Origin: Kibdelosporangium banguiense
GTDB taxonomy: Bacteria > Actinomycetota > Actinomycetes > Mycobacteriales > Pseudonocardiaceae
DNA: 64,000 nt
Direction of reading: 5' to 3'
Assembly (NCBI RefSeq): GCF_017876405.1
Contig: NZ_JAGINW010000001.1
Coordinates: 12,227,203 to 12,291,202 of the forward strand
Each line of letters begins with the position of its first letter. The stretch's first letter is position 1. The notes under the pieces are model-generated. The model saw only the letters and a program-made list of their open reading frames with translations, did no database searches and had not been told where the DNA came from. Shown here piece after piece: positions 52,317-60,564 of the stretch. A program made the position numbers and the translations under genes.

Positions 52317-53751
52317 CGAGCGTCACCTCGTGCGGGGACTTGTCGGAACGCAGGCCACGCCACACCGGGGCCCGCATCCGGCCGTCGGGGGTCCAGATCC
52401 GGAACACCACTTCACCGACGAGTTCCGGCCGCACCCAGATCGCGCCGCGAGCACGTTCCGGCGGAAGTTTGCCGTTGAACGGCGAGGTCTTGCGTTTCAA
52501 CGGACGGAGAGTCTCGGTCAGCGACTCCAGATCCGTGTCGGAGAACCCGGTTCCCACCGAGCCGACGAACCGGAGGCCACCCTCATCGGGGATGCCGAGC
52601 AGCAACGCGCCCATCACGCCTTCGCGGCGTCCTTCCCCCGGCCGCCAGCCGCCGATCACGACTTCCTGCGGCCGGACGTCGGTGATCTTGATCCACGCGG
52701 GCGACCGGCCCGGCTGGTAACGCGAGTCGAGCCGTTTGGCGATCACGCCTTCGAGGCCCTGCTCCCGGCTGGCTGCCAGCACTGCCGCGCCCGCGGCCGG
52801 ATAGGACGGCGCGGTGTACCAATGGCTGCCGCGCAGGGCCAGTTTTTCCAGCAACGCACGACGGTTGGCGAACGGCAACCGCAACAGCGATCGTCCTTCG
52901 AAGTGCAGCAGGTCGAACAGCAGCAGGCTGACCGGGGTCTGGCCCACGAGTCTGCGCGCCTGCGCGGCGTTGCCGACGTGCATCCGCTTCTGCAGCTCGG
53001 CGAAACTCGGCCTGCCGCCTGCGAACGCGACGATCTCACCGTCCAGCCAGGCCTGCGCGCTGCCCAGCTGCTTGCCCATCTCGGCCAGTTCCGGATAGGT
53101 CGCGGTGACCTCGTTGCCCGCCCGGCTGAAGATCTGCAACCGGCCGCCCTCGACCCGGATCAGGGCGCGCACGCCGTCCCACTTGAACTCGTACGCCCAC
53201 TTGTCGTCCTGGCCGGACGGCGGCATCGTGCCGATGGTGGCCAGCATGGGCGTGAGCTGCTCGGGCAACGGCTGCCAGTCGGGATCCTGCGGGGCGCCAC
53301 GCCTGCGCACGATCCAGTTGCGGTCCTCGTCCCCCTTGCGCAGGAACGTGAAGTGGCCCTGTACCCGGCCGCCGTGCAGGACGACGTCGACCTCGTAGTC
53401 CTCCCACTTGAGCGTCTCGTACGTGCCACGGTCCCAGATGGTCATCTTGCCCGCGCCGTACTCGCCCTTGGGGATCACGCCCTCGAAGGTGGCGTACTCC
53501 ATCGGGTGATCTTCGGTGTGCACGGCCATCCGGACCGTTCCCGGCTCGGGCGGCAGCCCTTTGGGCACCGCCCAGGACACCAGCACACCGCCCCGCTCCA
53601 GCCGGACGTCCCAGTGCAACTGCCGGGCGTGGTGCTCCTGGATCACGAACGTGTCGTCGTCACCGTGCGGCAGCGCCGCGTCCTCGGGAACCGGTTCCGG
53701 AGTGCGCGCGGCATCGCGTTTGCGACGATAGTCGGTCAGGTCACCAGGCAC
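52309..53751 (-). CDS. LigD 3'-phosphoesterase + ATP-dependent DNA ligase
   Basis: A 480-residue two-domain protein. Residues 1-150 are the phosphoesterase domain (HWDVRLERGGVLVSWAVPKG, HTEDHPMEYA) that trims DNA 3' ends. From about residue 165 follow the ligase core: catalytic Lys in EFKWDGVRAL, downstream ligase motifs including EGVIAKRLDSRY and WIKITDVRPQEVV, and an OB fold. With the adjacent polymerase it makes the LigD functions on two chains instead of one. ATG 53751 is the start. It ends within the polymerase gene start. Confidence 0.92.
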   Translation of the reverse strand: MPGDLTDYRRKRDAARTPEPVPEDAALPHGDDDTFVIQEHHARQLHWDVRLERGGVLVSWAVPKGLPPEPGTVRMAVHTEDHPMEYATFEGVIPKGEYGAGKMTIWDRGTYETLKWEDYEVDVVLHGGRVQGHFTFLRKGDEDRNWIVRRRGAPQDPDWQPLPEQLTPMLATIGTMPPSGQDDKWAYEFKWDGVRALIRVEGGRLQIFSRAGNEVTATYPELAEMGKQLGSAQAWLDGEIVAFAGGRPSFAELQKRMHVGNAAQARRLVGQTPVSLLLFDLLHFEGRSLLRLPFANRRALLEKLALRGSHWYTAPSYPAAGAAVLAASREQGLEGVIAKRLDSRYQPGRSPAWIKITDVRPQEVVIGGWRPGEGRREGVMGALLLGIPDEGGLRFVGSVGTGFSDTDLESLTETLRPLKRKTSPFNGKLPPERARGAIWVRPELVGEVVFRIWTPDGRMRAPVWRGLRSDKSPHEVTLDE

Positions 53752-53767
53752 TTCTTCACCGTAACGG

Positions 53768-54271
53768 CTATGCGGCCAAACCCGCTCCTCTGAGCCAGTC
53801 AGGGACGTCCACGCCCTCGTCCTCGCACCACTCGAGCATCCCTATCGTCCACAGTAGAGCGTGCACGACCACTTCGAGGGTGGCCTCCATGTCGATGTCC
53901 CGCAACGCCAGCTCCAGCTGGAACCGGGCATCGTCGGGATGGCCGTTGAGCTCGGCGAGCAGGGCCCTGATAGTGGCTCGCAGGGGCGGCTCGAGGTGGT
54001 CGATGGCCACCGCGTTGTCCACGTCGTCCCTGATGTCGACAGCGAAGAGGGTGTGTGCGGGCATGTCCCCCGCCCGCAGCGCCACCATCTGCACGGCGGC
54101 CGAAATGAGCTCGCCGACGATCTGGTGCGCACCCGGCCCACCCGCGGCTTGTTCACTCGTCAGCCGGTCGAGGGCGTCGACCAGCCCGGCCGTGTCCCCG
54201 TCGCGGGCCATGGCCACCAGGGCCCGGGCCCGGACCCGGATCTGCACAAGCGGACATTCGTCCATAGTCAT
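53768..54271 (-). CDS. Uncharacterised acidic protein upstream of ligD
   Basis: A 167-residue acidic helical protein (MTMDECPLVQIRVRARALVAM; repeated Asp/Glu/Ala helices; C-terminal MLEWCEDEGVDVPDWLRG). No recognisable domain. ATG 54271 is favoured because GGGGAGGTGG lies 6 nt upstream; a longer frame to 54433 has no such site. It precedes the ligase gene by 16 nt and may share its transcript. Divergent from the SigF operon. Confidence 0.6.
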   Translation of the reverse strand: MTMDECPLVQIRVRARALVAMARDGDTAGLVDALDRLTSEQAAGGPGAHQIVGELISAAVQMVALRAGDMPAHTLFAVDIRDDVDNAVAIDHLEPPLRATIRALLAELNGHPDDARFQLELALRDIDMEATLEVVVHALLWTIGMLEWCEDEGVDVPDWLRGAGLAA

Positions 54272-54399
54272 TCGTCCACCTCCCCAGGCATGCGGTTCTA
54301 CTAGGTGATCGGTCGGCGACCCTCTGCCGTTTCCGGCAGTTACCCGGCTCTTTGTCTCCGTGACCCGGAATTTTTCCTCCTCACGCACAGTGACGAGAA

Positions 54400-54424
54400 G
54401 TTTGCCGCTCCCGGCGACGGGGAA
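54400..54424 (+). promoter_or_regulatory. SigF/SigB-type promoter (GTTTG-N14-GGGGAA)
   Basis: GTTTG (54400-54404) and GGGGAA (54419-54424) spaced by 14 nt match the SigF/SigB consensus GTTT-N14-16-GGGTAA with one base off in the -10. It lies 41 nt upstream of the rsbW-like gene, so the sigma operon likely activates itself. Confidence 0.55.
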
Positions 54425-54465
54425 ACCAGCCATCGAGCTGAGTCACAACACGAGGGGCGGTGATC

Positions 54466-54897
54466 ATGACGGCGACCAACAAGTCCTTTGTGGACAGTTC
54501 GGTGGACGTGGGTGACATCGAGCTGAGAGTGCCCGCGGAGGCCAGATACCTGCCGATCATCCGGTCGCTGGCGGCCACGATAGCCATGCGCGAGGACTAC
54601 GACCTGGACTTCGTCGCCGATCTCAAGCTGGCCGTGGAGGAGGCCTGCTCGATGCTGGTGGGCGCGGCCTGGCCGGGCACCGAACTGCGGTGCCGGTTCC
54701 GGGTCGGCAAGAACACGATCGGCCTGCAAGCCTCCGCGCTGTCCACTGTGGACGCACTGCTGGACACCACCTCGTTCGGCTGGCGCGTGCTGACCACGCT
54801 GGCAGACACCGCGAGCACCCGGGTCGAGCAGGTCCCGGGCGGGTACCGAGTGCTGATCGAGTTGACCAAGCGCGGCAGAGACAGGGGTGAGGTGTGA
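54466..54897 (+). CDS. RsbW-like anti-sigma factor (HATPase)
   Basis: A 143-residue GHKL-type ATP-binding protein: IELRVPAEARYLPIIRSLAATIAM start, KLAVEEACSMLVG (N box with catalytic Glu) and a shortened C-terminal part in place of the usual G boxes. Its position and overlap (GTGA with the sigma gene) show it is the anti-sigma partner of the following SigF-type factor, acting as both inhibitor and kinase of an anti-anti-sigma factor elsewhere. ATG 54466 has GAGGGGCGG upstream. A TCCACTGTGGA motif lies inside at 54742. Confidence 0.8.
   Translation: MTATNKSFVDSSVDVGDIELRVPAEARYLPIIRSLAATIAMREDYDLDFVADLKLAVEEACSMLVGAAWPGTELRCRFRVGKNTIGLQASALSTVDALLDTTSFGWRVLTTLADTASTRVEQVPGGYRVLIELTKRGRDRGEV
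54742..54752. repeat. TCCACWGTGGA palindrome, copy 4 (in the rsbW-like gene)
   Basis: Perfect copy TCCACTGTGGA; encodes Ser-Thr-Val-Asp. Confidence 0.7.
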
Positions 54898-55676
54898 CGG
54901 CACGAGCTAGGACCAAGAACGGCTACGAGCACCTGACACCGCTGTTCAGCGAGCTGGCCGGGCTTGACCAGGACGATCCTCGCCGATCAGAGCTGCGCGA
55001 CGAGCTGGTCACCGGGCACCTGCCGGTGGCCGAGCACATCGCCCGGCGCTTCGCCCACCGCGGCGAGACCGGCGAGGACCTCGTCCAGGTCGCCACGGTC
55101 GGGCTGATCAACGCCGTGGACCGGTTCGATCCGCAGCGGGGAACCGACTTCCTGTCGTTCGCGGTGCCCACCGTGATGGGCGAGATCCGCCGCTACTTCC
55201 GGGATTCCAGCTGGTCGGTACGCGTGCCGCGACGGCTCAAGGAGCTGCACCTGGCGATAACGGCGGCAGGCAACGAACTGTCCCAGCAGCTCGGCCGCGC
55301 GCCGACCCCCAGCGAGATAGCCACCCGGCTCGGGATGAGCAAGGACGAGATCTACGAGGGCCTGGAAGCAGGCAACGCCTACCACTCGGTGTCCCTGGAC
55401 GACATGCTCACCCAGGACTCCGACAACACCTCCCTTGGCGAGATGCTCGGCGAGCCGGACTCGGCGATGGAAGGAGTGGAGAACCACGAGTCGTTGCTGC
55501 CGCTGGTTCGTGAACTGCCGGAACGCGAACGCACGATCCTGTTGCTGCGGTTCTTCGGAAACCTGACCCAGACCCAGATCGCCGAGAAGATCGGCATCTC
55601 GCAGATGCACGTCTCCCGGCTGCTCGCGCGGACCCTGCAGAAACTGCGGGACGGAATGCTCGAAGAAGGCAACTGA
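54894..55676 (+). CDS. SigF/SigB-family RNA polymerase sigma factor
   Basis: A 260-residue group 3 sigma factor. Region 2 contains EHIARRFAHRGETGEDLVQVATVGLINAVDRFDPQRGTDFLSFAVPTVMGEIRRYFRD in outline, and region 4 LPERERTILLLRFFGNLTQTQIAEKIGISQMHVSRLLARTLQKLR, also in outline. It is the typical SigB/SigF/SigG length and is encoded right after its anti-sigma factor with GTGA overlap. A matching SigF-type promoter precedes the operon, suggesting autoregulation. Such factors serve stress and sporulation in actinomycetes. Confidence 0.93.
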   Translation: MTARARTKNGYEHLTPLFSELAGLDQDDPRRSELRDELVTGHLPVAEHIARRFAHRGETGEDLVQVATVGLINAVDRFDPQRGTDFLSFAVPTVMGEIRRYFRDSSWSVRVPRRLKELHLAITAAGNELSQQLGRAPTPSEIATRLGMSKDEIYEGLEAGNAYHSVSLDDMLTQDSDNTSLGEMLGEPDSAMEGVENHESLLPLVRELPERERTILLLRFFGNLTQTQIAEKIGISQMHVSRLLARTLQKLRDGMLEEGN

Positions 55677-55699
55677 CCCGTCCCCCGCGGCGCGGCGAA

Positions 55700-55891
55700 T
55701 CAGGACGGCGGCCTGGACCCGGCCAGGATGACTGAGACAGGTGCGCAGGGTGACGGTTGAGCCGAGTCCGGTTCCGCCCAGCACAGCACCTCATGCCAGT
55801 GCGCGTTGACAAAACCGGGCAACACCATCATGCCCCCGGCGTCGGCCGTGTACACGAAACCGCCACGAACAAGAAGTGCCTGATCCACCAT
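55700..55891 (-). pseudogene. Remnant of an amidohydrolase (cytosine deaminase/chlorohydrolase type)
   Basis: From ATG 55891 the minus strand reads MVDQALLVRGGFVYTADAGG, then MMVLPGFVNAHWHEVL, which is the start and the first HxH metal motif of an amidohydrolase. Between them about 30 residues normally present are missing, and after about 63 codons the frame ends. No second half is found. The interval 55677-55967 holds only this relic. Confidence 0.55.
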
Positions 55892-55967
55892 GGACTCACC
55901 ATACAGATAACACTTCTACGACGTCCGTCGGCAATGTGATACTCGTTGACGCGACGGACTGGTCACG

Positions 55968-57305
55968 TCAGTGCCTGGCCGCCATGAGGTCGAGATCCTC
56001 CATCGCCAGCACCGCCACCAGGGCCAGCAGCCCGCAGGCGACCCCGATGACCGCGATGGTCCAGCCGATCGCCTGCGTGGAGAGCAGACCCTGACCGATC
56101 GCCAGCCCGGCCGTGCCACCCAGTTGTTTGACCAGGCTCAGGCCTGCGGTGGCTGAGCCGACATCGCGCCGGTCCACCGCGGTCTGTGCCACGATCATGA
56201 TGCCGCCCATCGAGGGCGCCGTGCCGATCCCGATCAGCGCCGTACAGGTGAGCGTGATCCACAGCGGGATCCCGTTGTCCAGCAGGGCAAGCGGCGCGGC
56301 GCCCATGGCGAGCAGGACGGCACCGGCGGCCAGGACGCCTTTGATCCGGCCGGTCCGCAGTGCCAGCGCGGCGGTCAGCCGGTTGCCGATGATCATGCCG
56401 GCCATCAGCGGCAGCACCAGCAGACCGGCCGCCGTGGCGCTGTATCCCAATGACTGCTGGAAGTACAGGCCGATGAACAGACCCACAGGCATCATGCCGA
56501 CGGTGAACAGAAAACCCGCAAGCGACGCGGCGCTGTAAGTACGACTGCCGAAGAGCCGCAACGGAACCACGGGCACGTCGGCTTTTCGTTCCACCAGAAC
56601 GAATACGACCAGACCGACAACCCCGACGGCCGTGATGGGCAGACCATTCGCGACAGTGAGGCCGACCAGGACCAGCGAGATCCCCAAGGTCAGCAGCAGT
56701 ACCCCGGCCACATCGAACCGGCCGGATTCGTCGCCGGGAACTCCCTTGGGCACCAAGCGAGCCAGCACAAGGTAAGCGACCGCGCCGACCGGCACATTCA
56801 CCAGGAAGATCCAGCGCCAGCCCCAGCTGTCGGTGATCACGCCACCGGCCAGCGGGCCGCCGAGGAAACTGATCACCATCATCCCGGCCATCAGGGTCTG
56901 CATCCGCAGCATGCCGCCGGACCGGTGTGGCGGATACAGGTCACGCACCAGCGTCATCCCGACCGTCATCAGCGCTCCCGCACCGATCCCTTGCAGGACA
57001 CGGAATCCGATCAGCTGACCCATGTCCTGGGCCGTCGCGCACAGCGCCGATCCGGCCAGGAACAGCCCGAGCCCGGTGAGTAACGGGTTTCTCCGGCCGT
57101 ACAGGTCGGCCAGCCGGCCGTAGACCGGGATCGTCACGGTCGAGGCCAGCAGGTACGCCGTCACAACCCAGGTCAGGCTCTGTTCGCCGTGCAGATGCGC
57201 GACGATCCGCGGCATCGCGGTGCTGGTGACCGTGCCGTCCAGAGTTCCCAGCAGAACACCGGCCAGCGTGGCCAGCAGGATCGCGCGCTTTCGCCGTTCA
57301 GTCAC
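55968..57305 (-). CDS. MFS drug exporter (DHA2/EmrB-QacA family)
   Basis: A 445-residue transporter with about 12-14 TM helices. Motif A in the loop after TM2 reads GRLADLYGRRNPLL; the DHA2-type motif near TM1 is present (LDGTVTSTAMPRI), and GFRVLQGIGAGALMT is the conserved TM4 motif. These exporters use the proton gradient to expel drugs. GTG 57305 is the start; it is divergent from a PadR gene with GGTCA/TGACC half-sites between, so PadR likely represses it. The window gives no hint of the substrate. Confidence 0.9.
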   Translation of the reverse strand: MTERRKRAILLATLAGVLLGTLDGTVTSTAMPRIVAHLHGEQSLTWVVTAYLLASTVTIPVYGRLADLYGRRNPLLTGLGLFLAGSALCATAQDMGQLIGFRVLQGIGAGALMTVGMTLVRDLYPPHRSGGMLRMQTLMAGMMVISFLGGPLAGGVITDSWGWRWIFLVNVPVGAVAYLVLARLVPKGVPGDESGRFDVAGVLLLTLGISLVLVGLTVANGLPITAVGVVGLVVFVLVERKADVPVVPLRLFGSRTYSAASLAGFLFTVGMMPVGLFIGLYFQQSLGYSATAAGLLVLPLMAGMIIGNRLTAALALRTGRIKGVLAAGAVLLAMGAAPLALLDNGIPLWITLTCTALIGIGTAPSMGGIMIVAQTAVDRRDVGSATAGLSLVKQLGGTAGLAIGQGLLSTQAIGWTIAVIGVACGLLALVAVLAMEDLDLMAARH

Positions 57306-57306
57306 A

Positions 57307-57345
57307 GGTCAAGTGTGACCGGTCATGTACGACCGGTCAAGCTTG
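57307..57345. promoter_or_regulatory. PadR-type operator region between MFS exporter and regulator
   Basis: GGTCA and TGACC half-sites cluster here: GGTCA-N4-TGACC at 57307-57320 and two direct copies of GACCGGTCA at 57317-57325 and 57331-57339, spaced 14 bp. TAAGGT (57360-57365), 7 nt before the padR ATG, is a likely -10 for the regulator. Confidence 0.5.
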
Positions 57346-57372
57346 ATGACTCTGTCGGATAAGGTTGGCCAC

Positions 57373-57903
57373 ATGTCACTTCGGCACGCTGTGCTCGCCA
57401 CGTTGCTGCCGGGTCCGCAGAGCGGGTACGACCTCGCGAAGAAGTTCGACGAGGTGATGAGGGGCGCATGGTACGCCCGCCGCAACCAGATGTACGGCGA
57501 ACTGGCGAAACTCACCGAAGCCGGGTTCGCCGAAGAAGTCGAGGAAGGCCCGCGCGGCCGTCGCGCCTACGCGGTCACGCCGGCCGGGCGTGCCGAACTT
57601 CGCCGCTGGCTGGTGGAAACCGAACCCGACCGGACCGTACGCGACGAGACAATGCTGCGCGCGCTACTGGTCTCCACACTGGACCCCGAGGACGCGCTTT
57701 TCGTGCTGGAACGCGAAGAGACAGCGCTACGCACGGAACTGACCGGCCTTCGGGCGTTCCTGGCTCAGCAGTCCACTGTGGAGAAACCCACCGATCCCAT
57801 GATGCTGGGCCTGGAACTGCGCGCCGGCATGCTCGACGCGATGCTCAAATGGACAGTGGAGGCGGCCCGGCGTTTCCGGACCGCCCCCACTGCTCGGGGT
57901 TAG
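57373..57903 (+). CDS. PadR-family transcriptional regulator
   Basis: A 176-residue PadR regulator. The N-terminal winged helix (SLRHAVLATLLPGPQSGYDLAKKF and RNQMYGELAKLTEAGFAEEVEEGPRGRRAYAVTPAGRAEL, in outline) is followed by a helical C-terminal half for dimer and ligand. ATG 57373 is chosen because the domain begins there; TAAGGT lies 7 nt upstream. It is divergent from an MFS exporter gene and probably represses it until a ligand binds. Its stop overlaps the convergent whiB stop by 2 nt. A TCCACTGTGGA motif lies inside at 57772. Confidence 0.88.
   Translation: MSLRHAVLATLLPGPQSGYDLAKKFDEVMRGAWYARRNQMYGELAKLTEAGFAEEVEEGPRGRRAYAVTPAGRAELRRWLVETEPDRTVRDETMLRALLVSTLDPEDALFVLEREETALRTELTGLRAFLAQQSTVEKPTDPMMLGLELRAGMLDAMLKWTVEAARRFRTAPTARG
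57772..57782. repeat. TCCACWGTGGA palindrome, copy 5 (in padR)
   Basis: Perfect copy TCCACTGTGGA; encodes Ser-Thr-Val-Glu. Confidence 0.7.
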
Positions 57904-58202
57904 GCTGCGCGTCGGTGTTCCTGGCGGGAACGCTTGGCGAAGATGGCTCGGCGTTCGTCCTCGTCGAGGCCACCCCAGACACCGAATGGTTCACGGGCGC
58001 TCAGGGCGTGCTGACGGCACTGCGCGATCACCGGGCAGGCCTGGCATACCGCTTTCGCCCTGGCCTGGCGGCTACGACGGGCCGGGCCGCGCTCGTTGTC
58101 GGGGTGGAAGAAGACCGCCGACTCCTGGCCACGGCACGCGCCATGCAACTGCCAGTCCCACTGCTCGACCACTGGCTTGGGCAGTCGCTTCGTGTAAGTC
58201 AT
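57900..58202 (-). CDS. WhiB family regulator (WhiD/WhiB3-like)
   Basis: A 100-residue iron-sulfur regulator. The four cluster cysteines are Cys23 (GACRG), Cys53 and Cys56 (CQACPV) and Cys62 (QCRQHAL), followed by the GVWGGL turn and a basic C-terminal tail. The WDWQLHGACRG start and the FFHPDNERG block match the WhiD/WhiB3 branch, linked to sporulation or redox control in related actinomycetes. ATG 58202 has GGGGAG upstream. The 184 bp to the neighbouring fadB stop hold no gene. Which paralogue it is cannot be fixed without a tree. Confidence 0.9.
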   Translation of the reverse strand: MTYTKRLPKPVVEQWDWQLHGACRGQESAVFFHPDNERGPARRSRQARAKAVCQACPVIAQCRQHALSAREPFGVWGGLDEDERRAIFAKRSRQEHRRAA

Positions 58203-58386
58203 GGTGTTTGTCTCCCCACCCGTCATCCGCTTCCGCGGCTCGGGTACCCCAGGAGATCTCAGATGAATCACACTCGGCCGGGCCTGAATTTGCGGTTTGC
58301 GCCACTCTGTGGATGACACCGCGTTTTCCCTGGTCACAGCACCGGGCGGGTGGCCATGTCGGCCACCCGCCCGGTGAAAACCTCGG

Positions 58387-60549
58387 CTACTTGTAGATCT
58401 CGCCCTTTTCGGCCTTTTCCACCAGTGAGGCCGGCGGCTCGAAGTGGGAGCCGTAGCGTTCGGCCAGCTCACGGGCACGTGCGACAAAGCCGGCGAGGCC
58501 GCCTTCGTAGCCGTTGATGTACTGGATCACGCCTCCGGTCCACGGCGGGAAGCCGATGCCCATGATCGAGCCGATGTTGGCGTCCGGGATCGAGGTCAGC
58601 ACGCCCTCGTCGAAACATTTCACTGTTTCCAGGGCCTCGGCGAAGAGCATCCGCTCCTTCATGTCCTCGAACGGGATCGTCTTCGCCCCGGAGCCGAAGG
58701 CGTCCTTCAGGCCAGGCCACAGGCCTGTGCGCTTGCCGTCGACGTACTCGTAGAACCCGGCGCCGCCGGAGCGGCCCTTGCGATCGTGGTCGACCACGAG
58801 CTTGTCGATGACGGCCTCGGACGGGTGCGCGACCCAGGTGCCGCCCGCTGCCTCGACGCCTGCCTTGGTCTCCTCACGGATCTTGCGCGGCAGGGTCAGG
58901 GTCAGCTCGTCCATCAGCTGCAGCGGCGGCGCCGGGTATCCGGCCTGGCTGCCGGCCTGCTCGATGGACGGCACCGGCAGGCCCTCGCCGACCATGGCCA
59001 CGGCCTCGTTGAGGAACGTGCCGATGACGCGGCTGGTGAAGAAACCGCGGCTGTCGTTGACGACGATCGGCGTCTTGCGGATCTGCTGCGCCACGTCGAT
59101 CGCCTTGGCCAGCGTGGCGTCGCTGGTGCGAGCGCCGCGGATGATCTCCAGCAGCGGCATCTTGTCCACCGGCGAGAAGAAGTGCAGGCCGATGAAGTCC
59201 TCCTGGCGCTGCACGCCCTCGGCCAGGCCCGTGATCGGCAGCGTGGAGGTGTTCGAGCCGAGCAGCGCGTCCGGGTTGACGAAGCCCTCGATCTCCTGGA
59301 ACACCTTGTGCTTGAGCGACGGGTCCTCGAAGACGGCCTCGATGACCAGGTCGCAACCGGCCGCGTCCTCAGGCTTCTCGGTCGGGTGGATCCGGGCCAG
59401 CACCTCGTCGGCCTTCTCCTGGGAGATCTTGCCGCGGGAGACGGCCTTCCCCAGCAGCTTGACCGAGTAGTTCCTGCCCTTCTCGGCCGCCTCCAGCGTG
59501 ACGTCCTTGAGCACGACCTCGATACCCGCACGGGCACACGAGTACGCGATGCCCGCGCCCATCATCCCGGCGCCCAGCACGAGCGCTTTCCGCGCGGTGT
59601 ACTTCTCGTAGCCGTCCGGACGGGAGCCGCCGGAGTTGATGTGCTGCAGGTCGAAGAAGAACGCCTTGATCATGTTCTTGGCGACCTGGCTGGTCAGCAG
59701 GTCGACGAAGTAGCGCGTCTCGATCAGCGAGGCGGTGTCGAAGTCGACCTGGGAGCCCTCGACCGCGGCCGCCATGATGTTGCGCGGCGCGGGCATGTTC
59801 GCGCCCTTGAGCTGCTTGCGCAGGTTCGAGGGGAACGCGGGCAGGTTCGCGGCGAACGACGGGTTCGACGGCGTGCCACCGGGGATCTTGTAGCCCTTGA
59901 CCTCCCACGGCTGCACCGCGTCCGGGTTGGCTTTGATCCACGCCTTGGCGTTCGCGATCATCTCTTCCGGCGTGGCCACGACCTCATGCACCAGGCCGAT
60001 TTCCTTGGCCTTGGCGGGCTTGTGGCGCTGGCCCTGCAGCAGCACGTTCAGCAGCGCGTTCTGGATACCGAGCAGGCGCACGGTCCGCACGACGCCCGCG
60101 CCGCCGGGCAGCAGGCCGAGGGTGACCTCGGGCAGGCCGATCTGGCTTCCCTTGGCGTCCAAGGCGATCCGGTACTTGCAGGCGAGCGCGATCTCCAGGC
60201 CGCCGCCCAGCGCGGCACCGTTGATGGCCGCGACGACCGGCTTCGGCAGCAGTTCCAGCTTGCGCAGGTCGGCCTTCATCCCGTTGGCGCGATCGGTGAT
60301 CGCCGCCGCGTCGGCCTTGCCGGTCTTGCTCATCAGCTTCAGGTCGCCGCCGGCGAAGAAGGTCTTCTTCGCCGAGGTGAGCACCACACCGGTGATGCTG
60401 TCCTGCTCGGCGTACAGCCGCTCGACGGTCTCGTGCATCGACGTCGAGTAGGTCTCGTTCATCGTGTTGGCCGACTGGTCCGGGTCGTCCATCGTCAGGG
60501 TGACGATGCCGTCCGCGTCCTGCTCCCAGCGGATCATGTTCTCGGTCAT
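58387..60549 (-). CDS. fadB: Multifunctional enoyl-CoA hydratase/3-hydroxyacyl-CoA dehydrogenase (FadB-like)
   Basis: A 720-residue two-part enzyme of fatty-acid beta-oxidation. Residues 1-190 are a crotonase domain (FAGGDLKLMSK and AALGGGLEIALACKYRIA, and GLLPGGAGVVRTVRLLG with the hydratase Glu region). Residues about 330-520 are the NAD-binding hydroxyacyl-CoA dehydrogenase (KALVLGAGMMGAGIAYSCARAG), followed by the C-terminal domains (PVDKMPLLEIIRG). It converts enoyl-CoA to 3-ketoacyl-CoA and pairs with the adjacent thiolase. ATG 60549; the thiolase stop is 15 nt upstream. Confidence 0.94.
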   Translation of the reverse strand: MTENMIRWEQDADGIVTLTMDDPDQSANTMNETYSTSMHETVERLYAEQDSITGVVLTSAKKTFFAGGDLKLMSKTGKADAAAITDRANGMKADLRKLELLPKPVVAAINGAALGGGLEIALACKYRIALDAKGSQIGLPEVTLGLLPGGAGVVRTVRLLGIQNALLNVLLQGQRHKPAKAKEIGLVHEVVATPEEMIANAKAWIKANPDAVQPWEVKGYKIPGGTPSNPSFAANLPAFPSNLRKQLKGANMPAPRNIMAAAVEGSQVDFDTASLIETRYFVDLLTSQVAKNMIKAFFFDLQHINSGGSRPDGYEKYTARKALVLGAGMMGAGIAYSCARAGIEVVLKDVTLEAAEKGRNYSVKLLGKAVSRGKISQEKADEVLARIHPTEKPEDAAGCDLVIEAVFEDPSLKHKVFQEIEGFVNPDALLGSNTSTLPITGLAEGVQRQEDFIGLHFFSPVDKMPLLEIIRGARTSDATLAKAIDVAQQIRKTPIVVNDSRGFFTSRVIGTFLNEAVAMVGEGLPVPSIEQAGSQAGYPAPPLQLMDELTLTLPRKIREETKAGVEAAGGTWVAHPSEAVIDKLVVDHDRKGRSGGAGFYEYVDGKRTGLWPGLKDAFGSGAKTIPFEDMKERMLFAEALETVKCFDEGVLTSIPDANIGSIMGIGFPPWTGGVIQYINGYEGGLAGFVARARELAERYGSHFEPPASLVEKAEKGEIYK

Positions 60550-60564
60550 GGTTCGCCGTTCTCC

